Shown: positions 29,701-38,463, counted from the stretch's first letter. The stretch is 62,202 nucleotides of DNA from GYS-P2D sp964522505 (GCA_964522505.1 CAZFWJ010000016.1:1-62202), one strand, 5' to 3'. Notes: generated by a model not told the origin, from the letters alone. A program made the numbers and translations.

Positions 29701-31136
29701 GTGATGATGGAGATCCCTGTACCATAGGTGACCACATGCAGGAGGGCTGCCCATGTCGCGGGTCAGTAGATGTTTCAGATTTGGATGAAGATGGAATACC
29801 AGATTGTATAGATCAGGATTTTATCGTATGTATTGATGGGGAGACGATCTCAATAGAGAGATCTGAGTTAGAAGAGATGTTGGCACTTGGTGCCACAGCA
29901 GGTCCATGTGGCACCACCGAACGAGCCGATATTGGAGGAGAAGTGTTCACACTCAACCGAGAGATGATCGAAGATGTACTGATCACCAAGAATAGTACAG
30001 TTTCTAAATTGACAGATATTGATGGGGAGTACGCCTTTAAATCTAATCAGATGTACATGTCTTATGAACTGGAAGCTTATAAGAATGATGACTCTCTTAA
30101 TGGCATAACAGCGCTAGACATAGTATTGATTCAACAGTACTTGCTAGGTCTTAGTGACTTCACCGATGCTTCAGATATTCTAGCTGCAGATATTAACAAT
30201 GATGGTCGAATATCGGCCGTGGATATTGCTGAGTTACGAAGGCTGCTATTGGGTCAGATAGATTCATTTTCTAATCATACCAGCTGGATATTTATTCCCG
30301 CCGATCCAGGAATCGATCAGACCAACCCGCATATATATGACGAGAAGATTGAAATCGAAGAGCTCACTGGGCACATGTTAGATCAAGATTGGATAGGTAT
30401 CAAGATCGGAGATATCTCTGGAGACGCTAAGACGACTAGTAATAAGGCATTGAGAAGATCTAATAATAAGATATTTCTTAAGGTGCCAGAATTAGCGATG
30501 TCACCGAACGAAGAAATTTTAGTGCCATTTTATATAGAAGAGAGTATAGATATGATGGCAATGCAGATTTCGATCAAGGGAGATTTCGATATAGTAGGGA
30601 TCAGCTCAAATCATTTGAATATTTCACCAGAGGATTATATACTGAGTCAAGATTTTAGCTCAGTGAAGATCGTTTGGACTAATCCTGAGATTGTTGAAAT
30701 CAACGATTCAGAGCTATTCTCATTGGTCGTTAGACCTGCTGAAACTGGAAAATTGTCGGAGGCTATTCAACTGGATATAGATTACAATAATGTCATTTAT
30801 GATAGTGTACGAGAAGATTACGATGTCGACATCGTCTTTGCTGATGATCTATTGGTGGAGGATTCAGATCGAGATCATTTATATCAGAATGAACCAAATC
30901 CATTTACAGATTATACGAACATTCCAATTTATCTATCGTCAGATCAACAGATAGAATTGAGGTTTTATAATGTCTCGGGACAAGTCATTCTCGTAAAAGA
31001 TCAGCCGTTATCGCAAGGTCATAATGAGATAAGAATTGACCGCAGTGAGTTAGCAACACTGTCTGGAATAATATACTATGAGCTCGAAACAGCTCAAACG
31101 AGAGTCGTTAGATCGATGATCTTAACTTCTCATTAG
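26733..31136 (+). CDS. Large T9SS-exported surface protein with DUF11, Ig-like and dockerin-like modules
   Basis: The protein has 1467 residues (the ATG 11 codons in is an alternative start and gives a tidier signal peptide MRYISVAILLCYNIISYSQ). It contains one DUF11 repeat at about 260-390 (DFDLALFKEVV), a PKD/Ig-like domain at about 400-490, several Cys-rich HYR-like domains to about 980, and a CDDGDPCTIGD plus DLDEDGIPDC Ca-binding segment near 990-1030. A carboxypeptidase-regulatory-like unit follows near 1065-1105, then a dockerin-like module near 1117-1177 (AADINNDGRISAVDIAELRR), a probable cohesin-like beta domain (about 1240-1370) and a type A T9SS sorting domain from about 1381 (YQNEPNPF). 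The C-terminal train matches those of the genes at 749 and 13181. A role in adhesion or matrix binding is likely but unproven. Confidence 0.88.
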   Translation: MEASRMPSYHPMRYISVAILLCYNIISYSQGDLTSYVSYDVLPTCVNPSDERTAESGSFFILTTFWDLQVDSTEALQENFEITVEEGTPIQFFVDQEQLPYTAIFGPFTIPEEREQRALGVNIRSIDNGVGDELLVSEVLCGISTNNGLNQPGFLCNADDQYLFAQAQPLPTNGIRNQGGTYVYVLSDSSGVIRGYNHTGLFSAVDNAGSFSIELFSVANHEVDSFVGGISLGDPLEVMLASSCFVSCGSYSLNFQCTDFDLALFKEVVGSGIQNVGDTVEFLITIVNEGVVPAYEVVVNDQVPEGLRFLQELNPQWDDQAQSLPIEIILAGDSVVLQIRMIVETPATLIEIENLAEIIFAANNPNGTTPAFDFDSTPDNDNEREDDISSAGIIVLQALCDATFTAELSDNGPFCVGQAIELRTQAASDNGALTYSWAFNGVQVSNDPEINIPNPTAMDYGLYTLVITDPMGCTANMSVNVLEAVEERISCITELNVTVGADCTLGLRPSMFTLNNVSGINDYILEVIDAQGAIVDLTDVSSNDLSEPLEVRLIHPCSGQTLCWSFVNADFKAEPDVNFYTDTLDVFCGTTDMTSATDLLDRTEGIFTGNEFQALIQDQLCQIEGTIGVQDLILEEVSCGSGVVGRIYSLTANNLTFILDTAIVSILATPIESIMFPADVSGLACGESYLPEDISSVPSWIDGMDTITLRLVDNSADNFCRMSTTFSDQESDEICSFGSQKILRSWTVIDWCTDQVLSHLQHLYVVDQTPPVITTIEDTVVVALSGRICQGDIDLSAAVDIIDNCDANPQIIIRGFSSEQLFIQDVPAGYHQIPIEVLDACGNSSSDSIQVIVTEETPPVPVTITEVNVSYSSGSAGWISAQLFDNNSADACGPVDIQIARATEVNQISSNGTLAVWELRDKCDEDFSLYDIDQDGELTTDEVFRDRILFCCEDLNQPIKVYIRVIDQFGNYAETDATVFLSAMDEPIVCDDGDPCTIGDHMQEGCPCRGSVDVSDLDEDGIPDCIDQDFIVCIDGETISIERSELEEMLALGATAGPCGTTERADIGGEVFTLNREMIEDVLITKNSTVSKLTDIDGEYAFKSNQMYMSYELEAYKNDDSLNGITALDIVLIQQYLLGLSDFTDASDILAADINNDGRISAVDIAELRRLLLGQIDSFSNHTSWIFIPADPGIDQTNPHIYDEKIEIEELTGHMLDQDWIGIKIGDISGDAKTTSNKALRRSNNKIFLKVPELAMSPNEEILVPFYIEESIDMMAMQISIKGDFDIVGISSNHLNISPEDYILSQDFSSVKIVWTNPEIVEINDSELFSLVVRPAETGKLSEAIQLDIDYNNVIYDSVREDYDVDIVFADDLLVEDSDRDHLYQNEPNPFTDYTNIPIYLSSDQQIELRFYNVSGQVILVKDQPLSQGHNEIRIDRSELATLSGIIYYELETAQTRVVRSMILTSH

Positions 31137-31571
31137 AGCTTTTAACGCCTCCTTAAACAACCCCTTATCTATGCTGAATATTAGTAGTAAATAAATCAGC
31201 GCAACATGAAATACGAGAGATTGAAATCTTTACAATCCTAATTCAGATCGTCGTACTATAGTCTATGTACAGTCATTATCACCACATATAAAGTCTTACA
31301 GTTACGATCAACTCAAGTTCACGAGTACGAAGTGGTATAGTAGTATCAATAGGTTAGGTGTCGAGCCTAATTTTTCTTTTCAACATGGCTCTTCCTGAAT
31401 ATCAACAAAACTTAAAAGGAAAAGATATTGATATGGAAGATTGGATTAATGTAATCTAGAGAAATAAACATCTTCTTAAAGCTCCTATTGCCATGAGGGT
31501 ACATTCGGTAGTTTTATGCGAGAGCCCGACTGATGTGCTTAGACTAGATGGGACGGGTTCATCGTGTTCAG
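31137..31571. other. Gene-free stretch between convergent surface-protein and metalloprotease genes
   Basis: These 435 bases contain no supportable gene. A 24-codon frame from the ATG at 31385 ends at 31459 but has no recognisable content. A short hairpin (TTAGG/CCTAA plus a wobble pair, 31354-31370) is followed by a T-rich run and could be a weak terminator, although it lies more than 200 bases past the upstream stop codon. Confidence 0.4.
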
Positions 31572-33485
31572 TTAGTCGATAAGGCGCTGGACAAATTCTT
31601 CGCAGCTTTCTATAGTAGCTTGGAGATTACCACCTAAGTTAACTTCAAATCCTACATCAAAAGATATTTGATTGGCAGAGGAAATAGTGACGCTGGCAGA
31701 TGCAACTATCGTATCACCATAGATAATATTATCATTGGAGCGTATAGTCGTGTTGTTATTGTCACTATTGCTTTCTACTGGTGTGTGATCGCATAGATCA
31801 CAGGATATACAGGCTGTTCCACCGCAATCTATGCCTTCTTCTCCTTCATCCTGTATTCCGTTAGAGCAGAGATCGTCTACGACTGGGATTTGATCATATC
31901 TGAAGTAATAACTGAATCCGTTGCTTGTCCAGCGGTCATCCCACTCTATGTAGTATTCGAGATCTTTATAAACAGCAAAACTATCTATCCCCGATGCATA
32001 GTTTAAGCCATTGCCCATATCACAATGATCATCTTGTGTGAGCAGTAGATCCAACTCTTCGCAGCTGCCGGTATGAATATGAAATCTTGTATCTACTCCT
32101 TGGTAACAGGCATTCATCGAGATGAATCCATCATTGTCAGGGATGAACCTATACCATATAGATGCGTCAGCATCTGGTTGAGTGGCTCCATTGCCAGATA
32201 TTGGTCCGACGACCTGTATGGAAGTATCTAGTCCGAGAACATTAATGGATATGGCTTCATTACAGCTTTTTCCTTCTTTAGCATTGCATTCTGCAATCTT
32301 GGATCTTATAAGGTCTCCTGGCTCTTGACCAAAGCCTCTGGAGAAAAACACCCCTCCTCGTCCTGGTAGATGGCAATTACTCATGATGGTCCCTCTTACT
32401 GATCCAGAGACTTCACTACAAGAGTTAGAGATACAATCATCGAGTGCCTGATTACCGTTTGGCCCCCAACTACAATCATTGGTGTGCGGGGAACCCAGAT
32501 TGTGTCCAATTTCATGCGATATCACATGCGTCTGCCATGAGTAATCACTACTATTGGGAATATTACTCTGTAGATTAGCGTAAGAGTATGCCCGCGTCTT
32601 ATCACAGAATCCATCTACAAAGGCTACTCCTCCACTAAGCCTTTTATTTGTGGATAACAATATCGCTAAGTCAGCATCGAATTCTTCATTAAGACGACTT
32701 CTGAAGTTATGAATCGCAGCTGTGACATTGTCTTTATCATAAGGATCGACGGTATCCCACACATGTATGTCATCCACGATCAATGTGATATTCTCATTGT
32801 GATAGATGGCAGAAACATCATTCATAAGACTCTGCACATAGTTAATCGTATTTGTGATACTTGATCCACGAGATCTAAAAAGATCATAGTCGCAGTCGAT
32901 ATAAACACTGACAGTATCTCCATGAGACTGGTTCTTATAAGTTGATCCTCTTTTTCGGTCTGAGTTCATTGAGTCATCCGAATTATGACAAGTCCAAGAT
33001 AAAGTTGGTTTGTCTGCACTATTATATAGTTCCAGAAGTCCTTCTGATGAGGTCTCGAGTATTAGATTTTGATCTGATCTTGCTATTATACCATTGATTT
33101 CTGTTCTTGTCACATTGAGTGTTACCCAAGAGTGAGGCTCCTCAATTATTACGCCTCGGTAGGTCTTAATATCAGTATAATGCTTAGTTGAAGCAATTTC
33201 CTGTTCCTTTATTAATAGTGTCAGAAACTCATGCTCATTCAGTGGCAGTCGTACTTGCAATAGTGATTTATAAATCGTCTTGGTCAGGCTCTCTGCATCA
33301 TATGATAGAGTTGAACATATGCTATTATTGGAGCGCCATTTAAATGCGTCGATAACAGTAGGTGCGCCTTTAAGTTTTATAGTTGATTCTAAATCCCTAT
33401 AAATCACAGATTTCTCTGAGCCCTGTTGCGCTTGTCCAAATAGAGATAGATGTAGACACAATAGTACTATTGCGATTCTCAACAC
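31572..33485 (-). CDS. Secreted zinc metalloprotease, reprolysin/adamalysin-like (M12B-type)
   Basis: The protein has 637 residues, with a signal peptide ending FGQAQQ (about 1-20), a pro-region to about 160 and a catalytic domain at about 165-405. The extended zinc motif HEIGHNLGSPHTNDC is near residue 325, followed by a Cys-rich stretch and a Met-turn TIMSNC near 366, all consistent with active metzincins. A central jelly-roll-like domain (about 410-540) ends in a Cys-rich DCGG motif (CSNGIQDEGEEGIDCGGTAC). The last 65 residues are short beta repeats around an ISFDVGFEVNLGG motif, an ending often seen in Bacteroidota exoproteins, although no classical T9SS type A motif is present. It probably degrades external proteins. 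The gene is divergently placed from the DUF3089 lipoprotein gene. Confidence 0.88.
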   Translation of the reverse strand: MLRIAIVLLCLHLSLFGQAQQGSEKSVIYRDLESTIKLKGAPTVIDAFKWRSNNSICSTLSYDAESLTKTIYKSLLQVRLPLNEHEFLTLLIKEQEIASTKHYTDIKTYRGVIIEEPHSWVTLNVTRTEINGIIARSDQNLILETSSEGLLELYNSADKPTLSWTCHNSDDSMNSDRKRGSTYKNQSHGDTVSVYIDCDYDLFRSRGSSITNTINYVQSLMNDVSAIYHNENITLIVDDIHVWDTVDPYDKDNVTAAIHNFRSRLNEEFDADLAILLSTNKRLSGGVAFVDGFCDKTRAYSYANLQSNIPNSSDYSWQTHVISHEIGHNLGSPHTNDCSWGPNGNQALDDCISNSCSEVSGSVRGTIMSNCHLPGRGGVFFSRGFGQEPGDLIRSKIAECNAKEGKSCNEAISINVLGLDTSIQVVGPISGNGATQPDADASIWYRFIPDNDGFISMNACYQGVDTRFHIHTGSCEELDLLLTQDDHCDMGNGLNYASGIDSFAVYKDLEYYIEWDDRWTSNGFSYYFRYDQIPVVDDLCSNGIQDEGEEGIDCGGTACISCDLCDHTPVESNSDNNNTTIRSNDNIIYGDTIVASASVTISSANQISFDVGFEVNLGGNLQATIESCEEFVQRLID

Positions 33486-33600
33486 GGTAATAGGTTTTGA
33501 TTGTTACCGATTGCTGTCTACTGGATTCTTTGGGAGAAATCGACTGAGGCGTGATATCCTTAGTCAATTATTAGAGGGTTATTTATTTTTTGGGTGAGGT

Positions 33601-33630
33601 AAAGGTTGGCGATAACCTTTGTATCACAAA
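33601..33630. promoter_or_regulatory. Overlapping inverted repeats between divergent genes
   Basis: AAAGGTT-N6-AACCTTT (33601-33620) overlaps TTTGT-ATC-ACAAA (33618-33630) in the 237-base divergent region between the metalloprotease and the DUF3089 gene. The position suits an operator or promoter-proximal hairpin, but nothing identifies a regulator. Confidence 0.35.
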
Positions 33631-33722
33631 AATTGTTAAGCTAATAGACTGCTAAGCAGGCGACATAAACATAGATAGATTGGCTTGATAGTGGGTATTA
33701 GATATTGCAATAATTGTAGAAA

Positions 33723-34784
33723 ATGCAGACAGATTTAACGTATACAACATTTACAAATTCATTTGTTAACTACTTCCTGTTACTCGGGATAGCCCTATTC
33801 ACATTGCAGTCTTGCAAGTCCTATCCTACGTTAGGAACTGATACTTCTCAGAGTAGGGCAAAGCTAGATTATGGTCTAATGAAATATTGGGCAGCACATC
33901 CTGATAGAAGTGATCCATCAGATAAGATGCCGGGATCTGAATCACTCTCAACCCCTGATACAGATACAGATGTATTTTTTATACACCCGACAACTTATAC
34001 CAGCTACAAAGGTGCTGTGATGTGGAATGCAGATATCACTGATCAAGACCTCAATGATCGAACTGACAATACTACCATACAATACCAAGCTAGCGCTTTT
34101 AACTCAGGCGGTAACGTATATGCTCCTCGCTATAGGCAGGCTCACATAGAGGCTTTTTATACCGAGAATCGGTCAGAAGGAGAACGTGCTCTTGATTATG
34201 CTTATGAAGATGTAAAGCAGGCCTTTCAATACTATTTGGACAATCATAATCATGGAAAGAATATCATTATAGCATCGCATAGTCAGGGGACCCGGCATGC
34301 CAAAGTCCTCCTGAAGGAGTTTTTTGATGGTACTCAATTGCAGAATCAGTTGATTGCGGCCTACATAATAGGGATTCCGGTGGCAAAAAATGAGTTTGAT
34401 CATATACCGACTTGTGAGCGTGCTGATGATGTAGGGTGCTATGTTTCATGGCGTACATTTAGAACAGGTAATTATCCTCCTTATGGCTCAGGCGGTGACA
34501 CAACGACTGTCGTTAATCCACTATCCTGGATGACTTCAACAGAACTGGTCACTCGCGAACATAATGACGGAGCCGTTCTTAGAAACTTTGACAAAGTATA
34601 TCCTCAACTTGTGGAAGCCCAAATAAGTGAGGGCGTCCTATGGGTTAATAAGCCCAAGTTTCCTTGGAGTTTCTTATTTACCACCAAGAATTATCACATA
34701 GTTGATATTAATCTCTTTTATATGAATATCAGAGAGAACGTAAGAAGGCGTATCGACAGATTTAAGAGTGCCGCTAAGAATTGA
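33723..34784 (+). CDS. DUF3089 family lipoprotein, alpha/beta-hydrolase-like
   Basis: The protein has 353 residues. An N-terminal hydrophobic stretch ends in a lipobox-like LQSC near residue 30, so a lipid-anchored envelope protein is likely. Family hallmarks are FFIHPTTY near residue 81, the NAPRYR-like VYAPRYRQAH near 135 and the nucleophile elbow ASHSQG (serine near residue 188). Members of this family (PF11288) are assigned to the alpha/beta hydrolases and are presumed esterases or lipases, with substrate unknown. The last 11 bases overlap the 3' end of the convergent membrane-protein gene. Confidence 0.85.
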   Translation: MQTDLTYTTFTNSFVNYFLLLGIALFTLQSCKSYPTLGTDTSQSRAKLDYGLMKYWAAHPDRSDPSDKMPGSESLSTPDTDTDVFFIHPTTYTSYKGAVMWNADITDQDLNDRTDNTTIQYQASAFNSGGNVYAPRYRQAHIEAFYTENRSEGERALDYAYEDVKQAFQYYLDNHNHGKNIIIASHSQGTRHAKVLLKEFFDGTQLQNQLIAAYIIGIPVAKNEFDHIPTCERADDVGCYVSWRTFRTGNYPPYGSGGDTTTVVNPLSWMTSTELVTREHNDGAVLRNFDKVYPQLVEAQISEGVLWVNKPKFPWSFLFTTKNYHIVDINLFYMNIRENVRRRIDRFKSAAKN

Positions 34785-35583
34785 TCAGAGGAATGCCCGC
34801 TAGAGCCTGAGTGGTGAGCAGATATACGATCAATCCATAAACACCAGCTATAATGGCCACTAATACTTGCTGAGTCGACCCTACAGAAATTTTTTCTCTA
34901 ATCCAATGGGCAAATAGAGGGATGATCTGCAAGGAATGTAAACCTAGAAAGTGTCCTATCCGAACATCCCCTCCTGTAGTACTCCAATTTACGAATGGCA
35001 GACCAGCACCACCATCAGCCACGCCAACAGCGTGCTGACCATTGGATATCATAATGCCGCCAACTATATTACCTGCAATAAACACAAGCAAGCCTAATCG
35101 CACGCCCAATAAGTATGTAGGGTTGAAGTTGCCATGCTTGAAATAGTACATTATGGTCAAGATCAATATTAGAACTGTATTGATCAGGATAAGTATGCCC
35201 ATAGCGGCGAACATCAATGAATCCAGACCTGTATCAAAATTAAAGTGACTTCGGACTCCTCGTGCACCCTGCACTACTATTATAACCATCTCAACAAACA
35301 TGATAATGAGGAGTGTCCATTTTAGCCAACGCTTAAGCTTAGGCCACCTCTGAATATCATGGAGTAGGTACGAGAAAGTCCAAATATATATACCTGTTGA
35401 AAGAAAGAATTTGATAGGCTTTATCCATGTATTAATACCAAGCACCGTTCGGTCGTCAACCATAAGAGGTATAATCATGAGGCCAGCTACAATAAACAGA
35501 ATGAGACCTCCCCAATATAGCCAGAGACTCCGAAGCCTAAGGTCTGTAATAAATGTCCTTGAAGTAGAACTCATATAGTACAA
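34774..35583 (-). CDS. Unknown seven-transmembrane protein
   Basis: This protein of 269 residues is not one I can name. Seven hydrophobic segments are visible, near residues 18-40, 52-72, 88-106, 124-150, 158-180, 205-222 and 240-262. Between the fifth and sixth is a Gly-rich loop with a GQHAVGVADGG motif. It probably starts at the first or second Met (the second is 3 codons in). The upstream neighbour on the same strand, an ABA4-like membrane protein, ends 31 bases before it, so the two are likely co-transcribed. A pigment- or lipid-related role would fit that partner, but nothing in this protein itself shows it. Confidence 0.75.
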   Translation of the reverse strand: MYYMSSTSRTFITDLRLRSLWLYWGGLILFIVAGLMIIPLMVDDRTVLGINTWIKPIKFFLSTGIYIWTFSYLLHDIQRWPKLKRWLKWTLLIIMFVEMVIIVVQGARGVRSHFNFDTGLDSLMFAAMGILILINTVLILILTIMYYFKHGNFNPTYLLGVRLGLLVFIAGNIVGGIMISNGQHAVGVADGGAGLPFVNWSTTGGDVRIGHFLGLHSLQIIPLFAHWIREKISVGSTQQVLVAIIAGVYGLIVYLLTTQALAGIPLINS

Positions 35584-35614
35584 TGTAATGGTTGAAGAAA
35601 AGTCGGATCATCTT

Positions 35615-36067
35615 TTATTCTGGTGCATAATCGAAGTTTTCGTGGTCGAATTTTTGAGTTTTAATATTGCGTATGGTGATGTATAAGAGTAGTCCTATCG
35701 GGCCTGCAAAGAAGGTGAGCAACTGACAAGGCAGCAGCACTAATCTATGAATTCCGTGGCGCATGGCATCATTATATTCCCATGTTCCCACCCAGAGATC
35801 AAAAGCTAAATAATGTACCCACCCAAGAAATATCAGATTCTTGTTGCTAAACAAGATGGCCAACTCATCCAATGATCCAAAACCTCCTTCTCCCATCTCT
35901 CCATAATGAGTGACCAGTAAGAATAGGTATAGACCACTTAAGAGAATAGGGATTACTGCACCTTGCACTAATATTCTGGTATACTTCCAGTGTGGCACTA
36001 AGATCAGTAGTGCCCAGCCCAGCATAGCAATGAAGTTAGCAGCAGTAAAAAGTTGATCTATATCCAT
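35615..36067 (-). CDS. ABA4-like (DUF4281) membrane protein
   Basis: Starting at the ATG at 36065-36067 (MDIDQLFTAANF) gives a 150-residue protein with four transmembrane helices. An upstream in-frame start would add 21 residues that do not fit the family. The signature segment LGWVHYLAFDLWVGTWEYNDA lies near residue 83 and LLPCQLLTFFAGPIGLLLY near 113, both matching PF14108. The plant relative ABA4 is needed for neoxanthin formation, and bacterial members are often found in pigmented organisms, so a link to carotenoid metabolism is possible (inference). It is probably translated with the downstream seven-helix protein. The gene faces away from the FKBP cluster. Confidence 0.85.
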   Translation of the reverse strand: MDIDQLFTAANFIAMLGWALLILVPHWKYTRILVQGAVIPILLSGLYLFLLVTHYGEMGEGGFGSLDELAILFSNKNLIFLGWVHYLAFDLWVGTWEYNDAMRHGIHRLVLLPCQLLTFFAGPIGLLLYITIRNIKTQKFDHENFDYAPE

Positions 36068-36215
36068 GATTGATTGAATTTCTTTCTTGAACTTAATGAA
36101 AAATAGCAAGGGGTAAGACATATTTTTCACCCTTAAATGGAATCTTTGTTTTAGTTCATTCTTTTGATGGACATTTGTGCGATCTTAATCGTTCTTGACT
36201 AAATCTAAAAATTTT

Positions 36216-36656
36216 ATGAGATTATCATATATGCTGTCATTTATGTTCTTATTCGTTATGATCACTAGCTGTAGTGACGATGGTGAGGATGTAAGTACCC
36301 TGAGAATATCAGATTATGTAGAAGACAATAACCTTAACACCATTGTCACACAGAGCGGACTGAACTATATCGTCACACGTGAAGGCAATGGGGCAAGACC
36401 GAATGCGAATTCTGATGTTAGGGTCAACTTTGTTGGTTATTTCTTAAATGGAGAAACTTTTGATTCAGCAGATGATGTCACATTTAATCTGCAAGGAGTA
36501 ATCAGAGGATGGACAGAAGGCTTACAGTTTGTTACAGAAGGAGGAGCCATCACATTGTTGATACCTTCTAACTTAGGTTTTGGTCCTACGGGTACCTTAG
36601 GGATACCACCGAACACTAACTTAGGCTTTGACATAGAACTCTTATCAGTAGAATAA
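36216..36656 (+). CDS. FKBP-type peptidyl-prolyl isomerase lipoprotein (single domain)
   Basis: The start at the ATG 36216 gives a lipoprotein signal (MRLSYMLSFMFLFVMITSC), while an upstream TTG would add 7 residues. The 146-residue protein has one FKBP domain in its last 95 residues. Active-site positions are recognisable: VGYFLNGETFDSA (Tyr and Phe-Asp pair), GVIRGWTEGL (Val-Ile and Trp) and IPPNTNLGFDIELL (Ile and Phe). The usual Tyr in the YAYG-like loop is Phe (NLGFG). It is the first of three successive FKBP lipoproteins and may act on proteins folding in the periplasm. GldI, a gliding-motility lipoprotein, is of this type, but identity with GldI is not shown. Confidence 0.9.
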   Translation: MRLSYMLSFMFLFVMITSCSDDGEDVSTLRISDYVEDNNLNTIVTQSGLNYIVTREGNGARPNANSDVRVNFVGYFLNGETFDSADDVTFNLQGVIRGWTEGLQFVTEGGAITLLIPSNLGFGPTGTLGIPPNTNLGFDIELLSVE

Positions 36657-36674
36657 TACAAAAACTAGTAGCGG

Positions 36675-37511
36675 ATGATGACTATTAAAAAATACGGCTT
36701 AGGCTTTGTGCTCCTATTAGGTATGATATTCGTGCAGTGTAGTTCTGACGACGATAGTCAGCAACTGATAGAAGATTACATAGCGAGTCAGACACTTTCC
36801 TTTGATCAAACTGCCAGTGGATTATACGTGTCGATTGAGAGAACAACAGGGAGTCCACTCATTAATGAAACTGACTTTTTGCAATTTGAACTGCGATTGT
36901 CAGATCTCAATGGCGTCGTAGGGATCAATACCTTTACTGATGATCGAAATATAACGACTGAAGTACTTGCTTTTCCTCCTGGAATAGTTGAGGCATTTCA
37001 GTTAATGGGACCTGGAGATATTGGAACATTTATTCTTCCGCCGAGTCTATCGGGAGGAGGATTGCAAGAGGGGGAAGCACTTATTTATGAGATTGAGATT
37101 CTAGATGTATTCGACAATCTGTCGACTTATAATGATGAGTTGATTACAAGCTATCTCACCGAGAATAATATCACTACAGCCCAGCGGATGGATAACGGTC
37201 TCTATATCGTTATTGATAATCCTGGAAATGATGTCCAGCCTGATTTATTGTCTACAATAATTATTGACTATCAGGGCTACTTATTGAATGATGAAGTCTT
37301 TGACACTACCTTAGATAGCCCAGATCCAGCTACCTTTCCATTAGCACAATTAATTGAAGGATGGCAGATAGGGCTCCAATCTTTTGGTGAAGGAGGCGAA
37401 GGAATGTTGTTTATTCCTTCTAATCTTGCTTTTGGCAGAAATGGCTCAGGAGATATACCGCCTAATGCTCCAATAGCATTTGATATTCAATTAATTACGG
37501 TACAACAATAA
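36675..37511 (+). CDS. Two-domain FKBP-type lipoprotein
   Basis: The protein has 278 residues with a lipoprotein signal ending FVQC near residue 23. The C-terminal half (about 175-278) is a typical FKBP domain, with YQGYLLNDEVFDTT, QLIEGWQIGL and DIPPNAPIAFDIQLI. The N-terminal half (about 30-155) has the same strand order but has lost most active-site residues: there is no Phe-Asp pair and no Trp after the GIVEAFQ segment. It therefore looks like a duplicated, decayed or repurposed domain. The gene starts 18 bases after the preceding FKBP gene, so the two form one transcript. Confidence 0.87.
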   Translation: MMTIKKYGLGFVLLLGMIFVQCSSDDDSQQLIEDYIASQTLSFDQTASGLYVSIERTTGSPLINETDFLQFELRLSDLNGVVGINTFTDDRNITTEVLAFPPGIVEAFQLMGPGDIGTFILPPSLSGGGLQEGEALIYEIEILDVFDNLSTYNDELITSYLTENNITTAQRMDNGLYIVIDNPGNDVQPDLLSTIIIDYQGYLLNDEVFDTTLDSPDPATFPLAQLIEGWQIGLQSFGEGGEGMLFIPSNLAFGRNGSGDIPPNAPIAFDIQLITVQQ

Positions 37512-37520
37512 ACCAGGAGT

Positions 37521-37598
37521 ATGTGCAAGTACTCTTACCTATTCTTAGTAATTATAACATTGTCATTATTTGATATTGGACTAATCAGTGTGATATAG
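37521..37598 (+). CDS. Possible 25-residue hydrophobic leader peptide
   Basis: A short frame (MCKYSYLFLVIITLSLFDIG and five more residues) fills the gap between two FKBP genes. Its TAG stop abuts the ATG of the third FKBP gene without a spacer. A coupled small membrane peptide or a broken signal-peptide remnant are both possible. No homology is claimed. Confidence 0.3.
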   Translation: MCKYSYLFLVIITLSLFDIGLISVI

Positions 37599-38459
37599 AT
37601 GAGACCAACCCTCCTAGCTGTAATACTACTTTTCACAGCTATGTATTACTCATGTTCTTCAGAAGCTAATGAGAATATATTAGCTCAGATAGAATCCATA
37701 GAGGAGTTTGTCGAGAGCCGTCCAGAGACTTTCGTTGCTATTTCTCCCGAGCTATTAGTATCCGTAATCGATAGTGGAGATATGGAAGTTCCTGGTTTTT
37801 CCAGTACCGCAATTATAGACTATATCATAACAGATCTTAATGGAGAAGTACTTGATGAACCAGAATCACCGGTTACGATAGTATTGAATCGACTTATCGA
37901 CGGTATAGTGACTGGACTAAGGCGTATTGGTCGAGGTGGTCGGATATTGATCGTTATGAGCTCTGATGAAGCCTTCGGCGAACTTGGAGATAGTAGGATA
38001 CCATCTAACACTCCAATTTTCGTAGATGTTACATTAGTAGAGCACTGGGTACAGATTGCTGACTTTCACGAGCGGCAGATTCAGAATTTCTTGCAAGCCA
38101 ACATGTTACCAGATTCCCTAGAAATCAATAACTCCTATTATGTGTTTGGCGATACAATGGCTACGGCTGCCCCAGTGGATTCTACTCTCATCATTGAAGA
38201 TGCCAGCGTGATTAGGCTGAACTACCTGGGATACCTACTAGACGGGACAGTATTTGATGAGAGGTATGTCACACAGGACACGACTATCCGACTCTCTGAG
38301 GCCATTCAGGGATGGCAGGATGTATTGGTAAACTTTTCTCAAGGGTGGACAGGTAGTATGTTTATACCTCCTCTATCTGCTTTTGGAGCAGAGGGCTATA
38401 GATCCGTACCACCAGATACGCCAGTGGCATTCGACTTCACCATTGTTGGAGTCGAGTAA
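37599..38459 (+). CDS. Two-domain FKBP-like lipoprotein
   Basis: The protein has 286 residues with a lipobox-like MYYSC near residue 19. An N-terminal FKBP-like domain (about 45-155) keeps GIVTGLRRIGRGGRILI and RIPSNTPIFVDV but replaces the Phe-Asp pair and Trp. The C-terminal domain (about 190-286) is closer to the family, with YLGYLLDGTVFDERY, EAIQGWQDVL and VPPDTPVAFDFTI. Together with the gene upstream it repeats the arrangement of a degenerate first and a more intact second domain. The stop lies 5 bases from the stop of the convergent bacilliredoxin-like gene. Isomerase activity is likely only in the second domain. Confidence 0.85.
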   Translation: MRPTLLAVILLFTAMYYSCSSEANENILAQIESIEEFVESRPETFVAISPELLVSVIDSGDMEVPGFSSTAIIDYIITDLNGEVLDEPESPVTIVLNRLIDGIVTGLRRIGRGGRILIVMSSDEAFGELGDSRIPSNTPIFVDVTLVEHWVQIADFHERQIQNFLQANMLPDSLEINNSYYVFGDTMATAAPVDSTLIIEDASVIRLNYLGYLLDGTVFDERYVTQDTTIRLSEAIQGWQDVLVNFSQGWTGSMFIPPLSAFGAEGYRSVPPDTPVAFDFTIVGVE

Positions 38460-38463
38460 ATAA

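Noticed and set aside
31385..31459. 24-codon frame in the gap after the 1467-residue protein
   Set aside because: No similarity or structural feature is recognisable, and a frame this short is expected by chance.
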